Notes: generated by a model from the letters alone, not told the origin. A stretch of 6,256 bases of DNA from JBDKVA01 sp039679375 (GCA_039679375.1 JBDKVA010000156.1:1-6256), one strand, 5' to 3'; counted from the stretch's first letter, positions 1-6,196 are shown. Numbers and translations are program-made.

Positions 1-5
1 TTTGA

Positions 6-1424
6 TTGACAGCTAATAATGAAATTGAAAAATTAATTAGTGCTGCCGAAGAGGTTTATAAGCAACGAACAGTAAAATCAAGAAACCATAATGAAACTGC
101 AGCTTTATTCCTTCCCGGTGGAGATACCAGGCAAGCCTGCTACTTTAGACCATACCCGGTATATATGGTAAGTGGCGAAGGTTGTTTGTTTTGTGATGCC
201 GATGGAAATCAATATGTTGACGTACTTAACAATTTTACTCAGCAAATTCATGGGCATCGGCATAAAGATACGCAGGACGCTGTGCGTAAACAGCTTGAAT
301 ACGGAACAATTTTTGGTGCTCCTCATGAATTGCAGTATCAGTTGGGAGAATTGCTGTGTAAGCGGATCCCTTCCGTTGAAAAAATTCGGTTTTGTAATAG
401 CGTCACAGAAGCAACAATGATTGCTATAAAAGGGTCAAGAGCATACACAAAGAAAAATAAAATTATCAAAGTTGAGGGGATGTATCATGGTACTCATGAC
501 CTAGCCGAAATCAGCGTTTTTCCTCCACTTAGTTCTGCCGGTGATGCAAATGCGCCAAATGCAATTCTTGGTAACCCTGGTATTCCTGAAAGTATTCTTG
601 AGAATGTTGTAGTAGTTCCTTTTAATAATATCAGCGCTTTTGAGGCGGCGGTCAATAAGTCTAAGGATGATTTGGCAGCAGTAATCATGGAGCCGGTGAT
701 GACTTCGGCCGGCGTTATTGCTGCAGACCCTGAATACCTGCGCTTCGTTAGAAATCTGACAGCTGATTTGGGTATTGTTCTGATATTTGATGAGGTAGTT
801 ACATTCCGCTTAGGCAATGGAGGAGGTCAGGAGACGTATGGGATCACTCCCGATATAACTACTTTGGGTAAGTTTATTGGCGGAGGATTTCCAATCGGAG
901 CCTTTGGCGGAAAAGAGGAGTTTATGTCGGTTTATGCCCCGGACGAAAGTACGTTTGCCGTCAGTGGAAATAGAGTCAAGCATTCCGGAACATTTAATGG
1001 CCATCCGGTAATTATGAGTGCTGGTTTAGCGTCCATGAATGCATTGACTCCCGCCACATTCGAGAACATTAACAATTTGGGGACTTTACTGCAAAATAAG
1101 CTAAATAATGAAGTGTTTAAGCCTATAGGTGTACGCATGCAGGCAACATGTTGCGGATCATTGCTTTACATACACTACACAGATGGACAGCTTAAAAACT
1201 ATCGCGACGCTAAAATCCCTGTTGGTATGGTTGGTAAGCTGCCGCATCTGATTCATATGGAGTTATTGAATAATGGAGTGTTTGTTGCAGAGCGCGGAGA
1301 GATTTCGATTTCAACGCCGACAAATGAAGACAATATAAAACAGGTCGCTGAAGCATATTTGCAGGTTATGGAAAAGATAAAGCCTGCATTGAAAAGTGAT
1401 TTGCCACATTTGTTTACCAATTGA
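6..1424 (+). CDS. Class III PLP aminotransferase, glutamate-1-semialdehyde aminomutase-like
   Basis: A 472-residue fold-type I, class III pyridoxal-phosphate enzyme. Visible motifs: the LPGGDTR entry segment near residue 36 (GSAM proteins have PGGVNSPVR here), the cofactor-phosphate motif NSVTEATM at 131-138, EGMYHG at 157-162, the ring-contacting Asp262 in IFDEV, and the Schiff-base lysine K289 in TTLGKFIGGGFPIGAFGG. Length is a little over the usual 430-450 for GSAM. The start is TTG at 6: an in-frame TGA at 3-5 blocks extension, and the next Met is residue 54, inside the conserved fold. Its ribosome site would lie off the window, so an upstream break cannot be excluded. The family moves or transfers an amino group between vicinal carbons or to a keto acid. 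No tetrapyrrole genes are visible, so I do not call it hemL. Family certain, substrate unknown; the usual NSGTEA glycine is Val133. Cytosolic. Confidence 0.9.
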   Translation: MTANNEIEKLISAAEEVYKQRTVKSRNHNETAALFLPGGDTRQACYFRPYPVYMVSGEGCLFCDADGNQYVDVLNNFTQQIHGHRHKDTQDAVRKQLEYGTIFGAPHELQYQLGELLCKRIPSVEKIRFCNSVTEATMIAIKGSRAYTKKNKIIKVEGMYHGTHDLAEISVFPPLSSAGDANAPNAILGNPGIPESILENVVVVPFNNISAFEAAVNKSKDDLAAVIMEPVMTSAGVIAADPEYLRFVRNLTADLGIVLIFDEVVTFRLGNGGGQETYGITPDITTLGKFIGGGFPIGAFGGKEEFMSVYAPDESTFAVSGNRVKHSGTFNGHPVIMSAGLASMNALTPATFENINNLGTLLQNKLNNEVFKPIGVRMQATCCGSLLYIHYTDGQLKNYRDAKIPVGMVGKLPHLIHMELLNNGVFVAERGEISISTPTNEDNIKQVAEAYLQVMEKIKPALKSDLPHLFTN

Positions 1425-1561
1425 ACCATTCTTTAGTGTTTTAGTAAATTCATAAAATAATCATATATAACAAAAGCTTGCGGGTTGTTTTACCGAATTA
1501 TTAGCCCAAAACTTTTCTAAGATCAGGGACCAGATAGTTAAATATTTGTTTTATATTATCT

Positions 1562-1619
1562 TAGAATTCCGTAAATAGCTGGTTTTTTTATCTTGGTTGT
1601 TTCGGAATTCTATTTTTTT
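1562..1619 (+). terminator. Terminator-like inverted repeat with T tract
   Basis: TAGAATTCCG (1562-1571) and CGGAATTCTA (1603-1612) form a perfect 10-bp inverted repeat, followed directly by seven T (1613-1619). The position 138 bases after the aminotransferase stop suits a Rho-independent terminator. However, the 31-base loop is long and the stem is AT-rich, so a paired operator or an old element end is also possible. The rest of the 1425-1666 spacer is AT-rich and shows no gene. Confidence 0.4.
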
Positions 1620-1620
1620 G

Positions 1621-1642
1621 TACTATTATCATAGTAATAGTA
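1621..1642. repeat. Short inverted repeat before transposase remnant
   Basis: TACTATTA (1621-1628) and TAATAGTA (1635-1642) pair as an 8-bp inverted repeat with a 6-base loop. It lies 12 bases upstream of the GGAGGG ribosome site of the broken transposase gene. It could be a protective hairpin in the transposase leader or an operator; nothing else in the sequence decides between these. Confidence 0.35.
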
Positions 1643-1666
1643 TGGACTGTATGAGGAGGGTTTGTC

Positions 1667-1981
1667 ATGGTATTTCCCGATTGGATTCTAGCTTTTTAAG
1701 CTCCCGTAAAGAGATCAAGGAGAACAACGGCAAGTATTGTTTATATGAGAAAAAATGTTTATGATAAGGAAAAGAAGCAGCCAAGGAAAATAAACGGTGC
1801 TTATTGGGGACGTATTACTCCAGCAAGTCTTGATATTGAATATTGTGCGTCAAAGTGTCTTTATGACCTGTCCCCTTATATTAGAAACAGGCTTGAAGCT
1901 ATGTTTCCTGAGGACTGGAAGGGGATTTATGCCCTTGCGCTTTTAAGGACTATAAAGAGGAAGAATATGCTTTATGAGTAA
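1667..1981 (+). pseudogene. Decayed N-terminal fragment of an IS4/IS1634-like DDE transposase
   Basis: A good ribosome site (GGAGGG, 1655-1660) precedes ATG 1667, which reads MVFPDWILAF and then hits TAA at 1697-1699. Just past that stop the sense shifts: from about 1705 the next frame reads KEIKENNGKYCLYEK. At the six-A run 1750-1755 the original frame returns as NVYDKEKKQPRKINGAYWGRIT, then ASKCLYDLSPYI and FPEDWKGIYALALLR, ending at TAA 1979. The joined reading looks like the N-terminus of IS4/IS1634-type transposases (PDW..., KYYLYE, DKEKK, GRIT, ASK.LY, FPEDW.EIYALALLR), known to me from memory, not from a search. About 105 codons survive of a family near 500, with no DDE catalytic core. 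The carrier element is dead: one nonsense change, two compensating one-base shifts and a 3' truncation. The exact IS family is uncertain. Confidence 0.65.
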
Positions 1982-2045
1982 GAAATATGCTATTATAGAA
2001 AAATTATTTATAGACATGACTAATTATATAATGTAGCATATAAAA

Positions 2046-2063
2046 TATAATATGAGAATTCTC
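2046..2063 (+). promoter_or_regulatory. -10-like box abutting a palindromic operator candidate
   Basis: TATAAT at 2046-2051 is followed two bases later by the perfect palindrome GAGAATTCTC (2054-2063), 32 bases before the regulator's ATG. An operator over the transcription start would suit autorepression, common in GntR regulators. I see no good -35 at standard spacing. A second TATAAT at 2027-2032 also lacks one, so the promoter call is tentative. Confidence 0.3.
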
Positions 2064-2095
2064 AAGGCAGTAAATGTTTTGCAAGGAGGAAAAAT

Positions 2096-2767
2096 ATGAT
2101 TTTAGATGGATTGACAAGGAAGTCCTTAACAGAGCAGATTTATGATCGACTAAGACATGATATTACTCGAAAAATTATAAAATGTAATGAAAAAATCGAA
2201 ATTAACAAGTTAAAAGAAACATTGAAGACCAGCCAGACCCCTATTAGAGAAGCTCTGATGAAATTGGAACATGAGGGTTTAGTCGAGTTTATACCAAATG
2301 TAGGTGCCCGTGTAATAAGTATTAGCCAACAAGATATAAAAGAAGTGTTCGATGTAAATAGAATGTGTGATTGTGAGGCTATTTGTTTAGCATTAAAAAG
2401 CGAACAGGTTGAAAGCTTAATTAATGAACTTAAATTTCATGTTGAAGCTCATGCGAAAATAGTGGAGATGCAACCGTCAGAAGAATATTGGTATCAAGCG
2501 CAACAGGTCCATGGCGTTTTTTATAAATATGCTGACAATAAGGTATTGAGCAAGATTGCTCTGCAAATACAAGGGAAGGCAGACATGCTTTTTGGCGGAT
2601 ATATTTTGTTGGAAAAAAACAGGCATTGTGGTGTGGAAGAGCATTTTATGATTTATGAAGCTGTTAGTAATCGGGATGCCGACAAAGCGGTTGAATATAT
2701 GCGATTACATTGGGAAAACGCAAAATTGAGGCTTATTCAATGGTGCGACAAAGATGGTTACTGTTAA
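2096..2767 (+). CDS. GntR-family transcription regulator, FCD (FadR-like) subfamily
   Basis: A 223-residue DNA-binding regulator of usual family length. Residues about 10-75 form the winged helix: LTEQIYDRLRHDI, then LKETLKTSQTPIREALMKLEHEGLVEF and the wing PNVGARVI. TPIREAL is the recognition-helix signature. Residues about 80-212 are an all-helical FCD effector domain. His139 (QQVHGVFY), His183 (EEHFMIYEA) and His205 (MRLHW) fall where FCD proteins carry metal-binding histidines, so a metal-assisted small carboxylate ligand is likely by family knowledge. ATG 2096 has a strong AAGGAGGA site at 2083-2090. FCD regulators usually control neighbouring catabolic genes. The nearest candidate is the same-strand aminotransferase upstream, now separated by an IS remnant; the ligand cannot be read from sequence. 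Confidence 0.93.
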   Translation: MILDGLTRKSLTEQIYDRLRHDITRKIIKCNEKIEINKLKETLKTSQTPIREALMKLEHEGLVEFIPNVGARVISISQQDIKEVFDVNRMCDCEAICLALKSEQVESLINELKFHVEAHAKIVEMQPSEEYWYQAQQVHGVFYKYADNKVLSKIALQIQGKADMLFGGYILLEKNRHCGVEEHFMIYEAVSNRDADKAVEYMRLHWENAKLRLIQWCDKDGYC

Positions 2768-3013
2768 AAGATCTAAAAGTTTAGAGAACATCACTGATCT
2801 TTGCAGCTAGTTAAATTGCAAATATAGATGATTGATTAATAGTTGTTGTCATTTATGGTGTTCTGGTCAAGCAGTTCATTTGTATTAGTCACTAACAAAT
2901 CGTGGTATTAATGCAATTGGCAGAGCAAAAAGGCAAATGATATGATTTGAGAATATAATGTAAGCATCAAACCATCCGAACCTGTTCATAATAAAATTCA
3001 GAGTATAAAGTAT
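2768..3013. other. AT-rich spacer without a recognisable gene
   Basis: No convincing coding frame on either strand. Just after the regulator stop, AAAGATC (2767-2773) and GATCTTT (2796-2802) make a 7-bp inverted repeat enclosing a smaller CTAAA/TTTAG hairpin (2773-2784). There is no T tract, so it is a weak terminator at best. The right part may include the outer end of the IS66-type element whose tnpB begins at 3045, but I could not identify a terminus. Confidence 0.5.
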
Positions 3014-3044
3014 CCCCAGTCACTTAACAGTAGTGGGGGTTTTT
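3014..3044 (+). terminator. Terminator-like hairpin overlapping the tnpB leader
   Basis: CCCCA (3014-3018) pairs with TGGGG (3034-3038) across a 15-base loop, and five T follow (3040-3044), ending at the base before the tnpB ATG. The layout is that of a Rho-independent terminator. It would stop transcription entering the IS66 remnant from the left. Confidence 0.5.
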
Positions 3045-3188
3045 ATGCTCGAACACAAAGGCAAAAAAATCTATCTGGTATGCGGTCCTAATGATATGCG
3101 CAAACGAATAGACGGTCTATGTGCTATTGTGAGTCTAAAGCATATCTGCGACACAGATGAGTCTGCCATGTGTTTTTTGCAAGCTTAA
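3045..3188 (+). pseudogene. tnpB: Truncated IS66-family TnpB (IS66 Orf2-like) fragment
   Basis: ATG 3045 opens 47 codons containing KIYLVCGPNDMRKRIDGLCAIV. This matches the conserved N-terminus of IS66 accessory protein TnpB (VYLACG.TDMRKSIDGLAALV, known family pattern). Full-length TnpB is about 110-120 residues; here the homology fades near residue 35 and TAA follows at 3186-3188. No tnpA remains upstream and no tnpC downstream. The sequence after the stop differs in composition and looks like part of another element, so the gene was probably cut by a later insertion or deletion. No function is expected. Confidence 0.75.
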
Positions 3189-3337
3189 AATCCCCACTTG
3201 GAGGTGCGGACAAAATCTTGGACTGATTTAAGCGGACAGGCCCTAGCTTCGCCTCGCTGTTTCGATGACTCAAATGGATACCATTTTGTCAATTGTGTAG
3301 GTCTGACCCCTCCGGTCCTCTCCCATAGAATATAAAA
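3189..3337. other. GC-richer block, possible end of an unidentified insertion element
   Basis: This stretch joins the broken tnpB to the terminator of the minus-strand gene and has no credible gene. It is more GC-rich than the flanking spacers. It carries the direct repeat GCGGACA at 3206-3212 and 3232-3238; read on the minus strand these are TGTCCGC boxes 26 bp apart. Paired boxes near a junction are typical of transposon ends, but I cannot name the element. A 62-codon minus-strand frame over this block runs through the terminator hairpin and is not counted as a gene. Confidence 0.3.
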
Positions 3338-3369
3338 GCGGCTCCGGGGAAGGCACTCCCTGAAGCCGC
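3334..3369 (-). terminator. Second Rho-independent terminator of the small membrane-protein gene
   Basis: GCGGCT (3338-3343) pairs with AGCCGC (3364-3369), and CGGGGA (3345-3350) with TCCCTG (3357-3362), separated by one C/A mismatch, with a 6-base loop. On the minus strand the stem is followed by TTTT (3337-3334). This strong GC-rich hairpin is 48 bases past the minus-strand stop and backs up the weaker one at 3395-3415. Confidence 0.75.
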
Positions 3370-3394
3370 ACATTTATATTTCTTAGTTGCCTGG

Positions 3395-3415
3395 AAAAAC
3401 AGCGGTATTTCGCTG
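3395..3415 (-). terminator. First Rho-independent terminator of the small membrane-protein gene
   Basis: On the minus strand CAGCG (3415-3411), a 6-base loop and CGCTG (3404-3400) are followed by TTTTT (3399-3395). The hairpin begins two bases after the stop codon of the minus-strand gene. The 5-bp stem is short, which may explain the second, stronger hairpin downstream. Confidence 0.55.
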
Positions 3416-3416
3416 G

Positions 3417-3641
3417 TTATTCTTTTTCTTTCTTTAATTCACGGATCTCTTTTTTGAGATCCTTTATTTCACTTAAAATGTCATCCCTGTCATCGTAATT
3501 GTTGAATCGATGGTTTTCATGAGAACTATTATTGCGACTGTGAAAGAAAAACATAATCGCAATTAATATAAGAAAAAACATCGGCATCATGATCATACCG
3601 TAAGGCATACCGCATCCATTTCCAGCTGCTCCCCACCACAT
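3417..3641 (-). CDS. Small Met/aromatic-rich single-pass membrane protein with coiled-coil tail
   Basis: A 74-residue protein of unknown function. Residues 1-15 (MWWGAAGNGCGMPYG) hold Trp2, Trp3, Cys10 and several Gly. Residues about 16-33 are one hydrophobic segment rich in Met and Phe. Residues 34-48 are polar with His34, His41 and His44. Residues about 51-74 form a charged amphipathic helix with I55, I59, L62, I66 and L69 in coiled-coil register. It is probably membrane-anchored with the coiled coil in the cytoplasm. The Met, Cys and His content hints at soft-metal contact, but this is only inference. I chose ATG 3641: an AAAGGG site (3656-3651) lies 9 bases ahead, whereas the GTG at 3650 would overlap that site. 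The gene has its own promoter candidate and two terminators, which argues that it is real and monocistronic. Confidence 0.7.
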   Translation of the reverse strand: MWWGAAGNGCGMPYGMIMMPMFFLILIAIMFFFHSRNNSSHENHRFNNYDDRDDILSEIKDLKKEIRELKKEKE

Positions 3642-3685
3642 AAATATCACCCTTTCATGTTAAGTTCTTTTCTTATGTGTTGGGA

Positions 3686-3714
3686 TTAATATATCATGCA
3701 TAGACATCAATCAA
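3686..3714 (-). promoter_or_regulatory. Promoter candidate for the small membrane-protein gene
   Basis: On the minus strand TTGATT (3714-3709) and TATTAA (3691-3686) are 17 bases apart, a standard sigma-A spacing, each with four of six consensus matches. Transcription would start near 3680, about 40 bases before the ATG. The -35 box ends only three bases from the inferred left end of the IS21 element. Confidence 0.4.
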
Positions 3715-3766
3715 TATGTATAACCACTTAAAAACCGCCCCCTTAGGGATGCGAAACACGGCGAAA

Positions 3767-3840
3767 TAGAGCCACCGGCGCGGAGGTTTAGAGCCAGTCG
3801 CGCGCTCTAATAGAGCCAGCCTGCGCGCTGCATAGAGCCA
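3767..3840 (+). repeat. Four 22-bp-phased TAGAGCCA repeats, IS21 left-end transposase sites
   Basis: TAGAGCCA occurs at 3767-3774, 3789-3796, 3811-3818 and 3833-3840, with starts exactly 22 bp apart. The first three are each followed by a GCGCG block. Between the second and third copies, GCTCTA-A-TAGAGC (3804-3816) adds a pseudo-palindrome. IS21 elements are known for multiple terminal repeats bound by IstA. The near-two-turn spacing puts all copies on one face of the helix. Copies are related to GGCTCTTT (6225-6232) near the right end in inverted orientation. Confidence 0.8.
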
Positions 3841-3851
3841 CCTTCCTAAAA

Positions 3852-3908
3852 CTCCTGTAAGATGAAAATACTGCTGCATAGCAGAATTTATCTACAGGAG
3901 GTAGAAAT
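3852..3908 (+). promoter_or_regulatory. istA leader: inverted repeat covering the ribosome binding site
   Basis: CTCCTGTA (3852-3859) is perfectly complementary to TACAGGAG (3893-3900). The latter holds most of the istA ribosome site AGGAGGT (3896-3902, 6 bases before ATG). Inside lies a smaller hairpin, CTGCT-gcat-AGCAG (3871-3884). RNA that includes the left arm would have its ribosome site paired. A weak -10-like AATACT (3867-3872) sits between the arms; if real, the element's own transcript would start after the left arm and escape. Confidence 0.6.
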
Positions 3909-5462
3909 ATGACTGATTATTTGACAATAGTCAGGGCTGTATATGGCGGACTAAGTCAGCGCCAGGCAGCCACCACGTATCATGTGTCAAGAAATACTGT
4001 TTCACTGCTCATCCGGCATGCCAAGAACCAAGGATGGCTTACTGTTGAGGACCTCAGCAGAGCTGACGCCACAGCTTTTTCCCCTGCTTTGCTGAAGCCC
4101 GTTGACTCAGTCAGGGACACAACGTTCAGGATGCCGGATTTCGAACATGTCCATGCAGAACTGGCCAAACCCCACGTAACGTTGAAATTGCTCTGGGAAG
4201 AGTACGTAGAAAGTTGCCGTATCGGCGAAGAGCGATTTTACATGGAGACTCAATTTCGGCGTTATTATCACAAATTTGCGAGGATCCATAAGGCAACTAT
4301 CCGGCTGGAACACAAACCGGCCTTGTCAATGGAAGTTGACTGGGCCGGTACAAAAATAGCTTTTTTCGACCCTGAAAGCGGAAAGATGGCTGAAGCTTCT
4401 TTGTTTGTATCGGTCCTTCCCTGTAGTCAGCTAATTTATGCGGAACCTTTCCGGGACGAGAAGCTCCACTCATGGATAGCGGGACACGTTAATGCCTTTA
4501 AGTATTTTGAAGGTGTTCCGAAAACACTTATACCGGATAACCTTAAATCAAGCGTTAAACGCCCAAATTTCTATGAGCCGGAGTTAAATAAAACCTATCT
4601 GGAGATGTCCGGTCATTACGGAAGTGTTGTATTGCCCGCCAGAGTCCGTAAACCCAAGGATAAATCGTCAGTCGAAAACAGTGTGCTCATAGCATCAAGG
4701 AAGATCCTGGCCAAACTGCGCAACGTCCAGATCTTATCATTTGCAGATCTGCAAAGTCTTATCCGTTCTGCTCTGAAACAGGTGAATGAAGCTCCGTTGA
4801 CCGGGAAAAGCGGAAGCCGTTGGTCCACTTATCTTGCCGAAGAAAAGGAATACATGCTCCCGCTTCCCGAATTCCCTTATGAAATGGCTCAATGGGGAAA
4901 GGCCAAAGTCCAGCCAAATTGCCACATTGCCTTCCAACGCAAGTTCTACTCTGTCCCGTTTGAGTATTTGGGAGAAGAGGCAGATGTGCGCGCAACGCAG
5001 TTTACCGTAGAAATATTCTATCATCATCAGCGGATCGCGTCTCACAAAAGACTGTGGGGAAAAGCCGACTACTCAACCATACAGGAACATATGCCACCGG
5101 ATAAACTTTTCTTTTCAGACTGGAACCGGTCCCGCTTCCTTTCATGGGCGGAGAAGACAGGGGATGCTGCCAGAAAGGTCGTTGAGGCGATTCTGGATCG
5201 TGCAGTCATTGAGCAGCAGGCTTATCGTTCCTGTTTCGGTCTCCTGAACCTGCAAAACAAATACGGACCCCAAAGGCTTGAACGTGCCTGCTGCCTTATT
5301 CTTACGAGGACTCTTTCCCCTACATACCAACAGATCAAAAATATCCTCGAGAAAAATATGGATGCTGCAGAACAACCAGGTACAAAGCGTAAAGAACATC
5401 CATCGGTTAAAAGGGGATTCCAGCGAGGAGCAACTTACTTCGGAGGCGATGCAAATGATTAG
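3909..5462 (+). CDS. istA: IS21-family transposase IstA (DDE recombinase)
   Basis: The 517-residue transposase cuts and joins the ends of the IS21 element, working with IstB. Residues about 14-36 (LSQRQAATTYHVSRNTVSLLI) form a helix-turn-helix for end binding, and a second DNA-binding helical region follows around 75-125. The RNase H-like catalytic core shows Asp144 (MEVDWAG), Asp210 (LIPDNLKSSV) and Glu256 (KDKSSVENSV), the expected DDE triad. Residues about 340-400 (CHIAFQRKFYSVPFEYLG) are the beta-barrel domain typical of IstA. Length is within the family's usual 400-520. ATG 3909 follows AGGAGGT at 3896-3902. The gene is uninterrupted. Its 3' end overlaps istB by 8 bases, so the two are translationally coupled. 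Confidence 0.97.
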   Translation: MTDYLTIVRAVYGGLSQRQAATTYHVSRNTVSLLIRHAKNQGWLTVEDLSRADATAFSPALLKPVDSVRDTTFRMPDFEHVHAELAKPHVTLKLLWEEYVESCRIGEERFYMETQFRRYYHKFARIHKATIRLEHKPALSMEVDWAGTKIAFFDPESGKMAEASLFVSVLPCSQLIYAEPFRDEKLHSWIAGHVNAFKYFEGVPKTLIPDNLKSSVKRPNFYEPELNKTYLEMSGHYGSVVLPARVRKPKDKSSVENSVLIASRKILAKLRNVQILSFADLQSLIRSALKQVNEAPLTGKSGSRWSTYLAEEKEYMLPLPEFPYEMAQWGKAKVQPNCHIAFQRKFYSVPFEYLGEEADVRATQFTVEIFYHHQRIASHKRLWGKADYSTIQEHMPPDKLFFSDWNRSRFLSWAEKTGDAARKVVEAILDRAVIEQQAYRSCFGLLNLQNKYGPQRLERACCLILTRTLSPTYQQIKNILEKNMDAAEQPGTKRKEHPSVKRGFQRGATYFGGDAND

Positions 5463-6192
5463 CCAGGAGACCCTTAACAAGCTTAAGCTAATGAAGCTTA
5501 CAGGTATGGCGGAATCCCTTCACCAGCAAGAAACAGATCCCTCCTATCAGGAGATGAACTTCCAGGAGAGGATGCGGCTTCTGGTGGACTGGGAGTTCAG
5601 CAGACGCCAGCATACCCGGCTGCAGAGGCTTATTCATTCAGCCCAATTCCAGAACAGTACCGCCTGTGTGGAAAGCATTTGTTATGAGGATGACAGAAAG
5701 CTTGACCGCCAGCTCATCTTGGAACTGGCTTCCTGCAACTATATCCCACATGCCCGAAATATTATCATCATAGGTCCCACCGGAGCAGGAAAGTCTTATC
5801 TTGCTCAGGCGCTGGGACAATCCGCCTGCAGACGCCTTCTGCCCACTCGATACATACAATTGTCGGATTTGCTGGATGAACTAAAAATGGCAAGAGAAAA
5901 AAGCATGGAGACGTTCTATAGGGTGCGTAAGGCATTCACTAAGGTGCGTGTGCTGATAATCGACGAATGGCTATTGTTCCCCATCACCGAAGAAGATGCT
6001 CAGCTGCTGCTTTGGATCATCGACCGGCGTCACAGCCACCAGTCAACGATCATAGCATCCCAGTATGAACCTGCAGAATGGCTTGACCAGATACCCATAC
6101 CAGTAGCTGCTGAGGCAATTACAGACAGGCTTGCTGCTCAAGCGTACAAAATTATCATCAGAGGCAATACTTCCAAACGTTTAGTTGGTTAA
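5455..6192 (+). CDS. istB: IS21-family helper ATPase IstB (AAA+)
   Basis: A 245-residue AAA+ ATPase, related to DnaC/DnaA-type helicase loaders, that assembles on target DNA and activates IstA. Walker A is GPTGAGKS (107-114) and Walker B is VLIIDE (166-171). STIIASQ follows as a sensor-1-like strand, and AITDRLAAQAYKIIIRG near the C-terminus carries the conserved IstB arginine region. The N-terminal helical part (1-100) is the usual IstB extension. The frame stays open upstream to an ATG at 5278, but I choose ATG 5455: GGAGG at 5442-5446 is 8 bases ahead and the remaining length equals the family norm. ATG 5449 would sit only 2 bases from that site. The start lies inside the end of istA (8-base overlap), implying coupled translation. 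Confidence 0.97.
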   Translation: MISQETLNKLKLMKLTGMAESLHQQETDPSYQEMNFQERMRLLVDWEFSRRQHTRLQRLIHSAQFQNSTACVESICYEDDRKLDRQLILELASCNYIPHARNIIIIGPTGAGKSYLAQALGQSACRRLLPTRYIQLSDLLDELKMAREKSMETFYRVRKAFTKVRVLIIDEWLLFPITEEDAQLLLWIIDRRHSHQSTIIASQYEPAEWLDQIPIPVAAEAITDRLAAQAYKIIIRGNTSKRLVG

Positions 6193-6196
6193 ATAC

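Noticed and set aside
6..1424. Naming the aminotransferase hemL (tetrapyrrole synthesis)
   Set aside because: The motif set is GSAM-like, but the NSGTEA motif is altered, and the only neighbour of interest is a GntR regulator, with no haem genes in view.
1750..1755. Programmed frameshift at the six-A run
   Set aside because: A second, opposite shift near 1705, a stop at 1697 and the missing C-terminus point to decay rather than recoding.
1745..1981. A stand-alone 78-residue gene
   Set aside because: It has no ribosome site of its own, and its sequence continues upstream across frameshifts as a transposase N-terminus.
1974..2036. 20-codon frame starting MSKKYAIIEK after the transposase relic
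   Set aside because: Very short, no ribosome site and no recognisable relation; likely chance in AT-rich DNA.
3185..3373. 62-codon minus-strand frame
   Set aside because: It lies across the strong terminator hairpin of the neighbouring gene, has no ribosome site that I can see and matches no family I know.
3767..3840. Short CRISPR array
   Set aside because: The conserved unit is only 8 bp with 14-bp intervals that are themselves partly conserved, and it lies inside an IS21 end next to istA.
3694..3879. 61-codon minus-strand frame in the IS21 left end
   Set aside because: It is composed of the 22-bp repeats and the istA leader read backwards; the repetitive content explains the open frame.
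5278..5454. Long N-terminal extension of IstB
   Set aside because: It is fully inside istA in another frame, and the ribosome site and family length both support ATG 5455.
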